Source: Pseudomonas sp. R76 (lineage in GTDB: Bacteria > Pseudomonadota > Gammaproteobacteria > Pseudomonadales > Pseudomonadaceae). Taken from it: a stretch of DNA of 64,000 nt. Under the pieces are notes generated by a model. It saw only the letters and a list, made by a program, of their open reading frames with translations. It had not been told where the DNA came from and did no database searches. This document shows positions 17,728-26,230 of this stretch, piece by piece. Position numbers and translations under genes: made by a program. Each line of letters starts with the position of its first letter. The first letter of the stretch is position 1. The DNA lies in the NCBI RefSeq assembly GCF_009834565.1, contig NZ_CP019428.1:3162001-3226000 (forward strand). The letters run 5' to 3'.

Positions 17728-18852
17728 TTAGGCTGGAAGTTGCTGGCTTACAGGGCTTGCATGTCCGCTCGGCTGCGCCACAATCGGTTTTAAATAGCGC
17801 GTGCGCAGCGACAGGAACGGTTTCTCAATCAAGTAATACGTTCCCGCGGACATAACGATCAGGATAGGCAGCACCGTCGCCATGCCCAGGATTAATGCCG
17901 TCCAGAAATCCGTCATGTCGACGTTAAATCGCTTAAGGATTTTCATGGCTACCTCGATCGCCCACGGGTGGTTGAGGTACAGTGAGTAACTGAGCATCCC
18001 CAGCCACGCGATGGCTTTGTCCAGCACCCTGGGGAGCAATTGCACCGTGCCCAGGTAGGCGGCGGTTATCAGGCCGTAAAACAAGCCTTCCAGGGTTGGA
18101 AGGTAAACCCAGACAGAGGCCTGCGAGGGAAAGCCATGATTGTCGAAGTAGCCTCCCAGCACATCAAAGCGATGGTAGAGGAATGACCATAGCGCCACGA
18201 GTGCTAATAAAACCAACGGTGATTTGAAATAAGCGGGGAACTTGCGAAGTGCCGCACACGCGAGCATGCCGAATAAAAACTGGTCGATACGGCCGAATAT
18301 CGTGGAGTAGGCGAGGTCTTGCACGGTGCCGAGCGTAAACCAGATGCACCAACGGATAGCGACGGCCAGGAGGATCAACCCAACTAAGTAACGAAGCCCC
18401 ATTTTTCGTGAAAATATAAGCAGGAAAGGAAACAGCAGGTAAAACTGGAATTCGACAATGACTGTCCAGCCCACCCCGGGCACGGTTTTATGATCAAGCA
18501 ATGCACCGACGGCAACAATGAGTTTGGCGGGGTCGATATTGCCAATGTAGAAGTACAGAAGCGTCCAGAGTATGAACAGCGGTGCAATGCGCAGTATTCT
18601 GTTTCTGATGAAGGCGAAGTAGTCTATTTCTCGGTCATGGCACAGTGTCATGAATATATAGCCACTTAACACCATAAACAGCGCCACGCCGGTATGCCCT
18701 TCTGCAAAAAGGCTCATCGGCCAAAAACTCGGAATAAACGTGGTGGGGACTTGAAGTTGATGCCGCATGATATGCCATGCCAGTACTAACAGCGCTGCGA
18801 GAAAACGCAGGTGATCCAGTTTTGAAAGGTACAGCGAGTCGCTTGATTTCAT
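17728..18852 (-). CDS. Acyltransferase family 3 (OafA/YrhL-like) membrane protein
   Basis: This encodes a 374-residue integral membrane protein with about ten hydrophobic segments. The opening LDHLRFLAALLVLAWHIMRH contains the family's conserved R and H, and GHTGVALFMVLSGYIFM is the second signature. These enzymes transfer acetyl or other acyl groups to sugars of exopolysaccharide, O-antigen or other exported glycans. Length is normal. No polysaccharide cluster is adjacent, so the acceptor is unknown. It is monocistronic, with about 560 bases of non-coding DNA downstream and 160 bases upstream. Confidence 0.93.
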   Translation of the reverse strand: MKSSDSLYLSKLDHLRFLAALLVLAWHIMRHQLQVPTTFIPSFWPMSLFAEGHTGVALFMVLSGYIFMTLCHDREIDYFAFIRNRILRIAPLFILWTLLYFYIGNIDPAKLIVAVGALLDHKTVPGVGWTVIVEFQFYLLFPFLLIFSRKMGLRYLVGLILLAVAIRWCIWFTLGTVQDLAYSTIFGRIDQFLFGMLACAALRKFPAYFKSPLVLLALVALWSFLYHRFDVLGGYFDNHGFPSQASVWVYLPTLEGLFYGLITAAYLGTVQLLPRVLDKAIAWLGMLSYSLYLNHPWAIEVAMKILKRFNVDMTDFWTALILGMATVLPILIVMSAGTYYLIEKPFLSLRTRYLKPIVAQPSGHASPVSQQLPA

Positions 18853-19014
18853 TATTAGAAAACTCGAGGTAGGACCGCTAACTGTCGCACTTGTTTTTTT
18901 TCGCGAAATTACCGCGATTATAAATTTATGCCGTCATGCAATGTTCGTCTAAGCCGAATACCTTGATGTTATCCAAGTAGGCGAGCCGTTCGCGCATGTC
19001 AAAGTCATCTGTTA

Positions 19015-19275
19015 TCAGCCCAGGCCGCATTCTGCCCTGTTAATGCGTTGTTCCTTAACTTCCCCGGCATACACGCCGATCTTTGCCTGCTGAGCGGTCA
19101 GCAACGCGCCTATCTTCATCAGTGCTACTGCCTCGGCCGGGGTTTTAGCGTTGGCCGCCATGGCTGTCAGCTCAACCACCGACCACCCGATAACCGCCGC
19201 CGCATCCTCAAGGTCATAAAACAGCTCCTGCTGAGCCGTTCTAGGCCCGTCGAGCCCTTGTATCAAGTCTTCCAT
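19015..19275 (-). CDS. Hypothetical protein, translationally coupled to GNAT gene
   Basis: This encodes 86 residues whose ATG directly follows the stop codon of the GNAT gene, so it is probably co-translated. The sequence is largely helical and Ala-rich (AAAVIGWSVVELTAMAANAK, GALLTAQQAKIGVY) with no membrane segment. It resembles the DUF6124-type small helical proteins only loosely. A short out-of-frame continuation (MRERLAYLDNIKVFGLDEHC) lies just beyond its stop, so a frameshifted longer ancestor is possible. I recognise no function. Confidence 0.6.
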   Translation of the reverse strand: MEDLIQGLDGPRTAQQELFYDLEDAAAVIGWSVVELTAMAANAKTPAEAVALMKIGALLTAQQAKIGVYAGEVKEQRINRAECGLG

Positions 19276-19818
19276 TTATTTTCCCGCCTGAGGTTGCTTC
19301 AACTGCAAGCTCATCACAATCATGCCGATCTCAGCCAGATCTGTGGTGAACGGAATCTCACCGATTTTTTTAAATCCAAACGCCTCATAAAAACCCCGCG
19401 CATTCGAATTGGTTTTGAGCACATCCAGCCAAAGTAAAGCTTGCCCGCGCTGCAACGCCTGGTCATGAATGAACTGCAAAAGTTGCTTCCCATAACCATG
19501 CCCAGCAGCAGATTTGAGGAAGTAGATTTTTTGCAGCTCTGCGCCTAAGCCCCCAGTAACAGGCGCGGGTGTTGACCAGTTAACCTTGGCAAACCCGACC
19601 GTCTTACCGCCACTGTCTGATGCTATAAGCCACAAGTGCCGGTGGGATGCTTCAATGGATTGGCTCAGCGCGCCAACTGAAAAGTCTTGATCAAGAAAAT
19701 CCTGCATACCGGCAGGCGACCAGATCGTCGAAAAATGCTCCCGGTAAGTCTCGCAGCCAATCCCACGCAGCACATCGATGTCGGCTTTTGTCGCTTGATG
19801 GATCTTGATCATCGGCAT
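19276..19818 (-). CDS. GNAT-family N-acetyltransferase
   Basis: This encodes 180 residues with the GNAT fold. The acetyl-CoA pyrophosphate-binding loop is visible as AAGHGYGKQLLQFIHDQA around residue 110, followed by LWLDVLKTNSNARGFYEAFGFKKIGE, a canonical motif B. The substrate is unknown; small-molecule or antibiotic acetylation is common in this subgroup. It precedes, and abuts, the 86-residue helical protein, and lies 9 bases downstream of the broken SDR gene on the same strand. Confidence 0.93.
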   Translation of the reverse strand: MPMIKIHQATKADIDVLRGIGCETYREHFSTIWSPAGMQDFLDQDFSVGALSQSIEASHRHLWLIASDSGGKTVGFAKVNWSTPAPVTGGLGAELQKIYFLKSAAGHGYGKQLLQFIHDQALQRGQALLWLDVLKTNSNARGFYEAFGFKKIGEIPFTTDLAEIGMIVMSLQLKQPQAGK

Positions 19819-19827
19819 CCTTTCCTC

Positions 19828-20163
19828 TCACTTGCCCCCAGTGACATCAAGAAACGTCCCGGTAATAAACGAAGCTTCATCGCTCGCCAGCCACAATATG
19901 GCCCGCGCCACTTCTTCGGGTTGTCCGCCGCGGCCCATGGGGATCGTGTCCCGCACTCGATCCACTCGGCCAGGCTCGCCGCCGCTGGCATGCATGTCGG
20001 TGTAGATGTGCCCGGGGCGGACGCAGTTTACGCGGATGCCGTCCCGTGCGACTTCTTTGGCGAAGCTGATCGCCACATCGTAGCCGCGCTCGGCGGCAAG
20101 CCGCGCAGTGGCTGCGCCTACGCCGCGACTTCCGCCGGTGATCAGGATGACTGGGGCATTCAT
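19828..20163 (-). pseudogene. Short-chain dehydrogenase/reductase with internal deletion
   Basis: This is an open frame of 111 residues, whereas SDR enzymes have about 245. The N-terminal ~35 residues contain the NAD(P)-binding TGGSRGVGAATARLAAERG, and the C-terminal ~75 residues (KEVARDGIRVNCVRPG to SDEASFITGTFLDVTGG) are both well conserved. The roughly 135 residues between them are missing, including the NNAG region and the catalytic Ser and YxxxK. The junction falls at about ISFA/KEVA, around 20050-20060, and keeps the frame. The product cannot be catalytically active as an SDR. It looks like a clean in-frame deletion of an ancestral glucose-dehydrogenase-like SDR gene. Confidence 0.82.
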
Positions 20164-20250
20164 GGTTGAACCTTTGCAGGGGACGAAAATGGGCAGCCTC
20201 AGCCGACAAAATCAAGGCTCATGGTAGATCATTTCCTGGCAATCGCCTGC

Positions 20251-21672
20251 TCACAGTGTCCACCCAAGCCCCAACGCCTTATGCAGCGAGGCAAAATCCT
20301 TGAGCAACTCTGCATCGCCGGATATCCGACTCTCCTGCGCCTGATACCGCGTGCGTTCAGCATCCAGCCAATCCAGCGTACTTGCGGTGCCTGCGCGATA
20401 GCGCTGGCGCGTCAGGTCCGCCGCACGCACGGCGGAAGATTCAACATTGCGCAGCAGCACCACGTTCTGGCGCTGATGGCCGTAGCGCGCCAACGCTACG
20501 TCCGCATCCCGCAACGCACTCAATACCACGCTCTTGTACTGCGCAAGCGCCTCATCACGCCCGGCCTCGGCACCTTTGACGCTGGCGGCAACGCGGCCGA
20601 AATCCAGTGCGTTCCAGGTGATCCGCGGCAGGATCAGCCACGTGCCGTTGTCCTTACGCGCCAGGTGCCCAGGGTCGCCGGCCGAGAACGACAGGTCACC
20701 CATGAGGCTTAGTTTGGGAAACCAATCAGCGGTTTTTTCGCCGATCTGCGCATTGCTCGAGGCTAATTGACGCTCGGCCCTGCGGATGTCGGGCCGGGCC
20801 TTCAACAGCGCGGCTGGGTCGGCAACCGGCACGGCTGCGGGAATGGCGGGCAGGGCACGCACGGTGGCGAGCTGGCCATCCAGTTCGCCAGGTTCCAGGC
20901 CGCAGAGCAACCCGAGTTGGTCGAGGGATTCGACGATGGCGGCTTGCAGCGGCAGGCGTTGGGCCTGGGTGTTTTCGGCCTGGGTGAGTACTTGTTCGAG
21001 TTGCAGCTGCGAGGCCACGCCACGCTCGCGGCGTTGCTGGGTCAGGTCCAGGGCCTGGTTTTCAACCTCGACGCTGGCGTCTACCAGCGCCAGGCGCGCT
21101 TGCTGGTCGCGCAGGTCGGTGTAGGCCTGGACGATTTCGGCCGCCAGTTGCACCTGGGCATCCGCCAGTTGGGCTTGCGAGGCGTCGGCTTCTGCCTGTG
21201 CGGCTTCGACTGCGCGGCGGGTGCCGCCGAACAGGTCGGCTTCCCAGCTGGCATCGAAGCCTGCAAGGTAGAGGTTTAACGGGCCACGGCCGCCGCCACT
21301 GTTGCCGCCCAGCGCGGAGGTGTCCGGTGAGCGCAATTTAAGCATCGCCGCGTCGCCGGTAACCTTGGGCATCGCGTTGGCCTGCGCGCCGCCGAGGCTG
21401 GCGCGGGACTGCCGCAAGCGCGCCTGTGCCGTCGCGATGTCCGGGCTGTTTTGCAGGGCTTGTTCGACCAGCGCGTTGAGTTGCGTGTCGCCCAAGGTTC
21501 GCCACCACTGCGCGACAGCGGGCGCGTTTGGCGCGGCGCTTTGGGCATGCGGCAAACGTCCGGCTGCGAGGGTTTTTGGCGCGACATCGGGCGCACCGTG
21601 ATAGTCCGGGCCGACTGTGCAGGCGGACAGCAGGCCGACGGTCAGGAGCAGGGGAAGGGTGCGAGGAGTCAT
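20251..21672 (-). CDS. Outer-membrane efflux lipoprotein, NodT/OprM family
   Basis: From ATG 21672, overlapping the stop of the MFS gene (ATGA), this encodes 473 residues. The signal MTPRTLPLLLTVGLLSAC has a lipobox ending at Cys18, and the mature protein starts TVGPDYHGAPD, standard for NodT-type channel proteins. Two repeated long helical regions (for example LNALVEQALQNSPDIATAQA and RRAERQLASSNAQIGEK) form the TolC-like alpha-barrel. It is the outer-membrane component of the tripartite pump encoded with the two upstream genes. Confidence 0.94.
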   Translation of the reverse strand: MTPRTLPLLLTVGLLSACTVGPDYHGAPDVAPKTLAAGRLPHAQSAAPNAPAVAQWWRTLGDTQLNALVEQALQNSPDIATAQARLRQSRASLGGAQANAMPKVTGDAAMLKLRSPDTSALGGNSGGGRGPLNLYLAGFDASWEADLFGGTRRAVEAAQAEADASQAQLADAQVQLAAEIVQAYTDLRDQQARLALVDASVEVENQALDLTQQRRERGVASQLQLEQVLTQAENTQAQRLPLQAAIVESLDQLGLLCGLEPGELDGQLATVRALPAIPAAVPVADPAALLKARPDIRRAERQLASSNAQIGEKTADWFPKLSLMGDLSFSAGDPGHLARKDNGTWLILPRITWNALDFGRVAASVKGAEAGRDEALAQYKSVVLSALRDADVALARYGHQRQNVVLLRNVESSAVRAADLTRQRYRAGTASTLDWLDAERTRYQAQESRISGDAELLKDFASLHKALGLGWTL

Positions 21673-23237
21673 CGTTGTACCGTGCGCTTTTTCAGGATGA
21701 AGATCAGGGGCAGGCACGCCAGCATCGCGAGTCCCAGTACATAAAACGAGTCGTTGTAGGCCATCACCGAGGCCTGCCGCGCTATGTCGTTGGCGAGTTG
21801 GGCAAACGCCTGCAACTGCGACGTGGACGCATCGCCGGTTTGCGCGAGGTAGCTGGCGGCGCTGCTGGCCATGTGGTCCTGGGCCAATTGGCTGTTGGCC
21901 TGGATACCTTCGCGCAGCATGTCGTCATGAAAGTGGCTGCGCCGGTCCATCAGCACGCCGAGCAAGGCTAGGCCGATAGTGCCGCCGAGGTTGCGCGACA
22001 TGTTGTAGAGCCCGGCGGCGTCGCCTGCGTCGCGGGTGTCGACCGAACGCATGGACAATTGGCTCAGGGGCATCATCACCAGGATCTGCCCGAAACCGCG
22101 CAGCAGTTGCGACCAGACAAAATCATGCCCGACGCTGTCGGCCGTCAATTGGGTGTCGACAAAGCAGCTGGCCCAATACAGCAACAGCCCGGCACCGACC
22201 ATCCAGCGCAGGTCGTAGCGGCCCAGCATGCGCGGCAGAATCGGCATCAGCAGGAAGGCTGGAATCCCCGACAGCAACATGATCGAGCCCGACTGCTGGG
22301 CGTTATAGCCGGAAAGGATGCCCAGGAACTGCGGCACCAGATACGCCGTACCGTAAATCCCGGCGCCGACGGCGGTGCCGATCAACAGCACGCTGCCAAA
22401 ACGTTTGTTGAGCACCAATTGCAGGCGCAGGATCGGCGTGCTCGACCTGAATTGCCCAACCGCAATCAGGAAGAAACCGGTCACCGTGGCGATGCTCAGC
22501 CAGCAGATCAGCAGGGAATCGAACCAGTGCTCGCGCTGGCCTTCTTCAAGCACCACCGTGAGCGAGCTCAGGCCCATGGCCAGGCCGAGGATGCCCAGCC
22601 AGTCGGCGCTGATAAAGCGTTGCAGGTTCATGCGTTCGCTTGGCAGACCGGTGATCAGCAAGGTGATCAGGGCGATGCTGATGGGCAGGTTGAGAAAGAA
22701 GCACCAGCGCCAGTTGATGTTTTCCGTGAGCCAACCGCCGATGACCGGGCCGAGCAAGGGGCCGAGGATCACCGTCATGCCGAACATTGTCGTGCCGATC
22801 GCCAACTGGTGTGGCGGCAGGCGCGTACGCACGATGGTCTGCGCGGTGGGGATCATCGCGCCGCCGGCAAAGCCCTGGCCTATACGCCCTGCGATCATCG
22901 CACCGAGGCTGGTGGAGAGGCCGCAGAACATCGAAAAGGCGGTGAACATCAAGGCGGTGCCGATCAGGAATCGGCGCAAACCGAACACACGCGTCAGCCA
23001 GGCGGCGAGGGGGATCATGACGATCTCCGACATCAAATAGCCGGTGGCGATCCACGTGCCCTCAGTGCCGGTGGCGCCGATTTGCCCCTGGATCTGCGGG
23101 AGTGCCGAGTTGGTGATCGACACGTCCAGCGTCGCCAGCAAGGCGCCGAGTGCGCCGGCAGCGACGGCGATCCAGTCGGTCAGCGAGGCGTTGCGCGGTT
23201 TTTCTGCGACCACCTCGGCCGTGAGTGCCTCAGCCAT
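21669..23237 (-). CDS. MFS drug efflux transporter, DHA2/EmrB family
   Basis: This encodes 522 residues from ATG 23237, which overlaps the end of the HlyD gene by 8 bases. About 14 transmembrane helices are visible, as expected for DHA2. Recognisable motifs are LDVSITNSALPQIQGQIGAT in TM1, the motif-A loop WLTRVFGLRRFLIGTALMF, GQGFAGGAMIPTAQTIV, and motif C GPLLGPVIGGWLTENINW. It is the inner-membrane proton-driven pump of an EmrAB-TolC-like system; substrates are typically hydrophobic drugs and uncouplers. Likely repressed by the divergent TetR/CerR protein. Confidence 0.95.
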   Translation of the reverse strand: MAEALTAEVVAEKPRNASLTDWIAVAAGALGALLATLDVSITNSALPQIQGQIGATGTEGTWIATGYLMSEIVMIPLAAWLTRVFGLRRFLIGTALMFTAFSMFCGLSTSLGAMIAGRIGQGFAGGAMIPTAQTIVRTRLPPHQLAIGTTMFGMTVILGPLLGPVIGGWLTENINWRWCFFLNLPISIALITLLITGLPSERMNLQRFISADWLGILGLAMGLSSLTVVLEEGQREHWFDSLLICWLSIATVTGFFLIAVGQFRSSTPILRLQLVLNKRFGSVLLIGTAVGAGIYGTAYLVPQFLGILSGYNAQQSGSIMLLSGIPAFLLMPILPRMLGRYDLRWMVGAGLLLYWASCFVDTQLTADSVGHDFVWSQLLRGFGQILVMMPLSQLSMRSVDTRDAGDAAGLYNMSRNLGGTIGLALLGVLMDRRSHFHDDMLREGIQANSQLAQDHMASSAASYLAQTGDASTSQLQAFAQLANDIARQASVMAYNDSFYVLGLAMLACLPLIFILKKRTVQR

Positions 23238-24339
23238 GATTGGCGTCCGCGGCGTGGGTGCGGGTGTCGACTTCAACGGTCGCCGACAAGCCCGGCATCA
23301 ACGCCGCTCGTACGTCATCCGGCACGTCCAGGGCAATACGCACCGGCACGCGCTGCACGATTTTGGTGAAGTTGCCGGTGGCATTCGACGGCGGCAGCAG
23401 CGCAAATTGCGCGCCGGTGCCGGGTGAGAGGCTATCGATATGGCCCTGCAGGTCGCGACCGGGCAGGGCGTCCACGTGCACGGTGACGGATTGGCCGGGG
23501 CGCATCGCACCGATCTGGGTTTCCTTGTAGTTGGCGGTGAGATAAATCGCGCTGATCGGCACCACCGTCAGCAAGCGCGTGCCGGGCTGTACGTACTGGC
23601 CGACACGCACGCCACGATCGGCCACGCGACCGTCGAGCGGGCTGCGGATCACGGCGTCATCCACGTCCAATTGGCTCTGCGCTTCGCTGGCCTTGGCCAC
23701 GCCGAGTTGCGCCTGGGCCTGTTTGAGTTGCGCCTCAAGCGTGCCGTAGCGGGTCTGGCTGGAGCGCAAGGCCGCCTGCTTGGCCGCCACGGTGCTGCGC
23801 GCTTGAGCCAGTTGGTTGTTCAGTTGCGCCAGGCGCTCTTCCGGTTCGGCGCCGGAGCGTGCCAACGGGGCGTAGCGGGCGACCTCGGTTTGCGCGTGTT
23901 TCGCATCGGCTTCGGCGCCTTGCAGCTGGGCGCGGGCTTCGGCAATGGTCGAGTCCTGTTGCACCAGGTCGGCCTGGGCCTTGGCGTAGTCGGCGTTGCG
24001 CGCGGCAATCGTCGCCGAGGCTTCGTCGCTCACGGCCTGGTATTTGCGTGCGTCCAGGCGTACCAGCACGTCACCGCGTTTGACGTTCTGGTTATCGCTC
24101 ACCAGCACGTCGGCGACATAGCCATTGATCTTGGGCGCCACGCTGATGCTGTCGGCTTGCAGATAGGCATCGTCGGTGGTCTCGATAAAGCGCCCGGTGA
24201 GCCACCACCAGGCGGCCCAGCCCAGGCCGATCAACAGCGCGACGGTGGCAATCGTGAGCAGTATGCGTCGAGCCTTGCCGCGTTGGCCGTTGACGGTGTC
24301 TTCAGGAATGACCTGAGGGGAGGGAGGTGCAGCGGACAT
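23230..24339 (-). CDS. HlyD/EmrA-family membrane fusion protein
   Basis: This encodes 369 residues. There is one N-terminal membrane helix (about residues 26-48, ILLTIATVALLIGLGWAAWW). A lipoyl-like half-motif TTDDAYLQADSISVAPKINGYV follows, then a long Ala/Gln-rich coiled-coil hairpin (about 95-215) and the second half-motif VIRSPLDGRVADRGVRVGQYV. It links the MFS pump to the outer-membrane channel. It is the first gene of the three-gene operon, and all three reading frames overlap. The 98-base gap to the divergent regulator contains a 14-bp palindrome that is a plausible operator. Confidence 0.95.
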   Translation of the reverse strand: MSAAPPSPQVIPEDTVNGQRGKARRILLTIATVALLIGLGWAAWWWLTGRFIETTDDAYLQADSISVAPKINGYVADVLVSDNQNVKRGDVLVRLDARKYQAVSDEASATIAARNADYAKAQADLVQQDSTIAEARAQLQGAEADAKHAQTEVARYAPLARSGAEPEERLAQLNNQLAQARSTVAAKQAALRSSQTRYGTLEAQLKQAQAQLGVAKASEAQSQLDVDDAVIRSPLDGRVADRGVRVGQYVQPGTRLLTVVPISAIYLTANYKETQIGAMRPGQSVTVHVDALPGRDLQGHIDSLSPGTGAQFALLPPSNATGNFTKIVQRVPVRIALDVPDDVRAALMPGLSATVEVDTRTHAADANHG

Positions 24340-24364
24340 CGGGTCACTCCAGATTTATAACAGT

Positions 24365-24378
24365 TGGAATAAATTCCA
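24365..24378. promoter_or_regulatory. Candidate TetR/CerR operator
   Basis: TGGAAT-AA-ATTCCA is a perfect inverted repeat (6-bp arms, 2-bp centre) in the AT-rich 98-base gap between the divergent efflux operon and its regulator gene. Its position close to both start codons fits a site where the TetR-family protein represses both transcripts. It is inferred from position and symmetry only. Confidence 0.5.
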
Positions 24379-24437
24379 TTTTTCGCGAATTTTTGTCAAC
24401 TGGTATATTTTGGTCCGGTATTCGAAAGGAGCTGCAC

Positions 24438-25169
24438 ATGGCACGACATAAACCTGCCGCCGAAGGTGGTTATCAGCGCGGCGAAGAAACCCGTGCGCGT
24501 ATTGTCGAGGCGGCGGTCGTGGTGTTCGGCGAGCGCGGCTACGACCGCGCCTCCACGCGCGACATCGCCACGGCGGCCGGGGTCAACGCACCGGCGATTC
24601 AGTACTACTTTGATGGCAAGGAAGGCGTGTACCTGGCGTGTGTCGAGCATTTGATCACGTTGCTTTGGCGCAAGATGGGCCCTTGCGTGGAAGCTGCAGA
24701 GAGTGCGCTGGCCGACCTTGAGGCCGAGGATAAAACCTTGATCGACGTGTCGTTGGGCATCCTCGGCACGGTCGTGTCGACTATCCAGGACAGCCCGCAG
24801 ACCACGGCGTGGCGTGCATTTCTTGATCGCCACCAAGCCGGTCTGTGCCCGGAAAGCGCCACGAGCGCATTTGAAGACCGCTTCAAGGCGCGCATCGGCC
24901 GGGTTATCCGCCAACTGATCGCGCATTTGTCGGGTTTTGCCGTAGAGGACGAGCGCACGGTGATTCACTCAATGGCGCTATTCACCCAAGGTCTGGCGTT
25001 CCGGGTGCAGAAACCCAAATTGCTCGAAGCGCTGAAGTGGGCAGAGGTGAGCCAGAAGGAGATGGAAATCGTGCAGGAGGTTGTGCTGACACAGGCACGC
25101 TTTACGCTTGAAGGGCTGGTGAGCCTGCGAGATAGGCACGCTACCTCAGACGACAGTCTTAGACCTTAA
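24438..25169 (+). CDS. TetR/CerR-family transcriptional regulator
   Basis: From ATG 24438, preceded by CGAAAGGAGCTG, this encodes 243 residues. An upstream in-frame start would run into the promoter region. The TetR helix-turn-helix is clear: ARIVEAAVVVFGERGYDRAS, TRDIATAAGVNAPAIQYYF. The C-terminal part fits the CerR/DUF1956 ligand domain (LIDVSLGILGTVVSTIQD, HSMALFTQGLAFRV). Divergent placement next to the EmrAB-NodT operon makes it the probable local repressor, released by pump substrates. Confidence 0.93.
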   Translation: MARHKPAAEGGYQRGEETRARIVEAAVVVFGERGYDRASTRDIATAAGVNAPAIQYYFDGKEGVYLACVEHLITLLWRKMGPCVEAAESALADLEAEDKTLIDVSLGILGTVVSTIQDSPQTTAWRAFLDRHQAGLCPESATSAFEDRFKARIGRVIRQLIAHLSGFAVEDERTVIHSMALFTQGLAFRVQKPKLLEALKWAEVSQKEMEIVQEVVLTQARFTLEGLVSLRDRHATSDDSLRP

Positions 25170-25422
25170 ATATCTGCGTGATGCCGTAAACGTCAATTCA
25201 GGCAAGCGCCGAAACGTGCGACCGACCAGGGCGCCGACACCACCACCGCCGCCGAAGTACGACTGACACCGGCCGGGAAGGCAGCGGAAAATGCTGCGAA
25301 AATCAGCCTGCCGTTGTGAAATGTTGTGAAGCATGGGGAATGGCCCTTTGCCCATGCTAAAGTCCGCGTCGGGGTATCGTCAGCACGACGATTTCATTCG
25401 TTCCATTGAGGGAGCAGCGCCG

Positions 25423-25887
25423 ATGTCTACTACCGTAACGCCCGCGTCTGGCGGGTCGAACACGCCAAAGTCCTCGCCGTCCACGTTCGACGACAAGTTG
25501 AACATTGCCAAGTCCAGTAAGGTAATCGCCGATTACATGCGCCAGACGGGCAAGTCGGCCATTACCAAGCAGGAGCTGACGCAGTTGGCCAACAATGCTT
25601 CAGGCAAGGTGCCCACAGACGTTTCCGATGCGGCCAAGTACATGGAAAAACACCCGGATGTGTTCACTGCCATCGAAACCCACGACGTTGCCGGCGCCGA
25701 CAACTTGTCCGGCGTGTGGAACTTCGATTGGGCGGCCAACGGCGGGCTCAAGGGCACGGCGACCGACGCCATCGCAAAAATGCAGGACACGTTCGACCTG
25801 GCCATCGCCAAGTCTGCGCAGATCACCGAAATTTCAACGGCCAAAAAAGCCGAACTGGACTCGACCAAGCAACGCCCGCAAAACTGA
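25423..25887 (+). CDS. Hypothetical secreted-type protein, possible HrpK/HrpF/NolX-like segment
   Basis: From ATG 25423, preceded by TTGAGGGAGCAG, this encodes 154 residues. The first ~30 are Ser/Thr/Pro/Gly-rich, as in type III or other leaderless substrates. The centre contains AAKYMEKHPDVFTAIETHDV followed by SGVWNFDWAANGGL. I associate this pattern with repeats in type III translocator-like proteins of the HrpK/HrpF/NolX group, but I cannot check it. The C-terminus is a Lys/Ala-rich helix. No signal peptide or membrane segment is seen. No secretion genes are nearby. A hairpin terminator follows at 25917. Confidence 0.6.
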   Translation: MSTTVTPASGGSNTPKSSPSTFDDKLNIAKSSKVIADYMRQTGKSAITKQELTQLANNASGKVPTDVSDAAKYMEKHPDVFTAIETHDVAGADNLSGVWNFDWAANGGLKGTATDAIAKMQDTFDLAIAKSAQITEISTAKKAELDSTKQRPQN

Positions 25888-25916
25888 GTGACGCACGTTG
25901 TCAGCCAAGATAAACG

Positions 25917-25945
25917 GTTCCCGGCGCGTTATCGGGAACTGTTTT
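25917..25945 (+). terminator. Intrinsic terminator candidate
   Basis: GTTCCCG (25917-25923) pairs with CGGGAAC (25933-25939) around a nine-base loop and is followed by TGTTTTA. It lies 30 bases after the stop of the preceding plus-strand gene. Confidence 0.6.
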
Positions 25946-25962
25946 AAACCGGTGAGGCGGGG

Positions 25963-26130
25963 TTATTTGTTGTAGATATCGTGCAGGATCAGCAATTCAA
26001 GCGTCGCCACCATCACACAGAGCCCTACAAAACCGCGTGTGAATACCCTACGTGGCTTTTCATACGTGAAGCCCAAGTCGCTGCCAAAGGGCACCAGCAG
26101 CACAATCAGTAGAAACCTGATGACCTTCAT
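25963..26130 (-). CDS. Small membrane protein (55 aa)
   Basis: This short frame encodes 55 residues and is preceded by AGGACAGGGA directly upstream of the ATG, a good ribosome-binding site. Two hydrophobic segments are visible: MKVIRFLLIVLLVPFG at the N-terminus and GFVGLCVMVATLELLILHD near the C-terminus, separated by a basic loop (YEKPRRVFTRG). The charge pattern predicts a two-helix inner-membrane protein with the loop in the cytoplasm. No family is recognised. It is transcribed away from the alpha/beta hydrolase gene across a 100-base gap. Confidence 0.6.
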   Translation of the reverse strand: MKVIRFLLIVLLVPFGSDLGFTYEKPRRVFTRGFVGLCVMVATLELLILHDIYNK

Positions 26131-26230
26131 TCCCTGTCCTTTTGTGATGCGTTCAGCACGGATTCAAGCGCAGTGAGCAAGTATACCGGCCAGTGAAAGC
26201 AATCCCATCGCCATTGTCGGAGAAACCTTG

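Noticed and set aside
25146..25355. Short minus-strand frame between the TetR gene and 25423
   Set aside because: It has no ribosome-binding site and random-like sequence. The gap is treated as intergenic.
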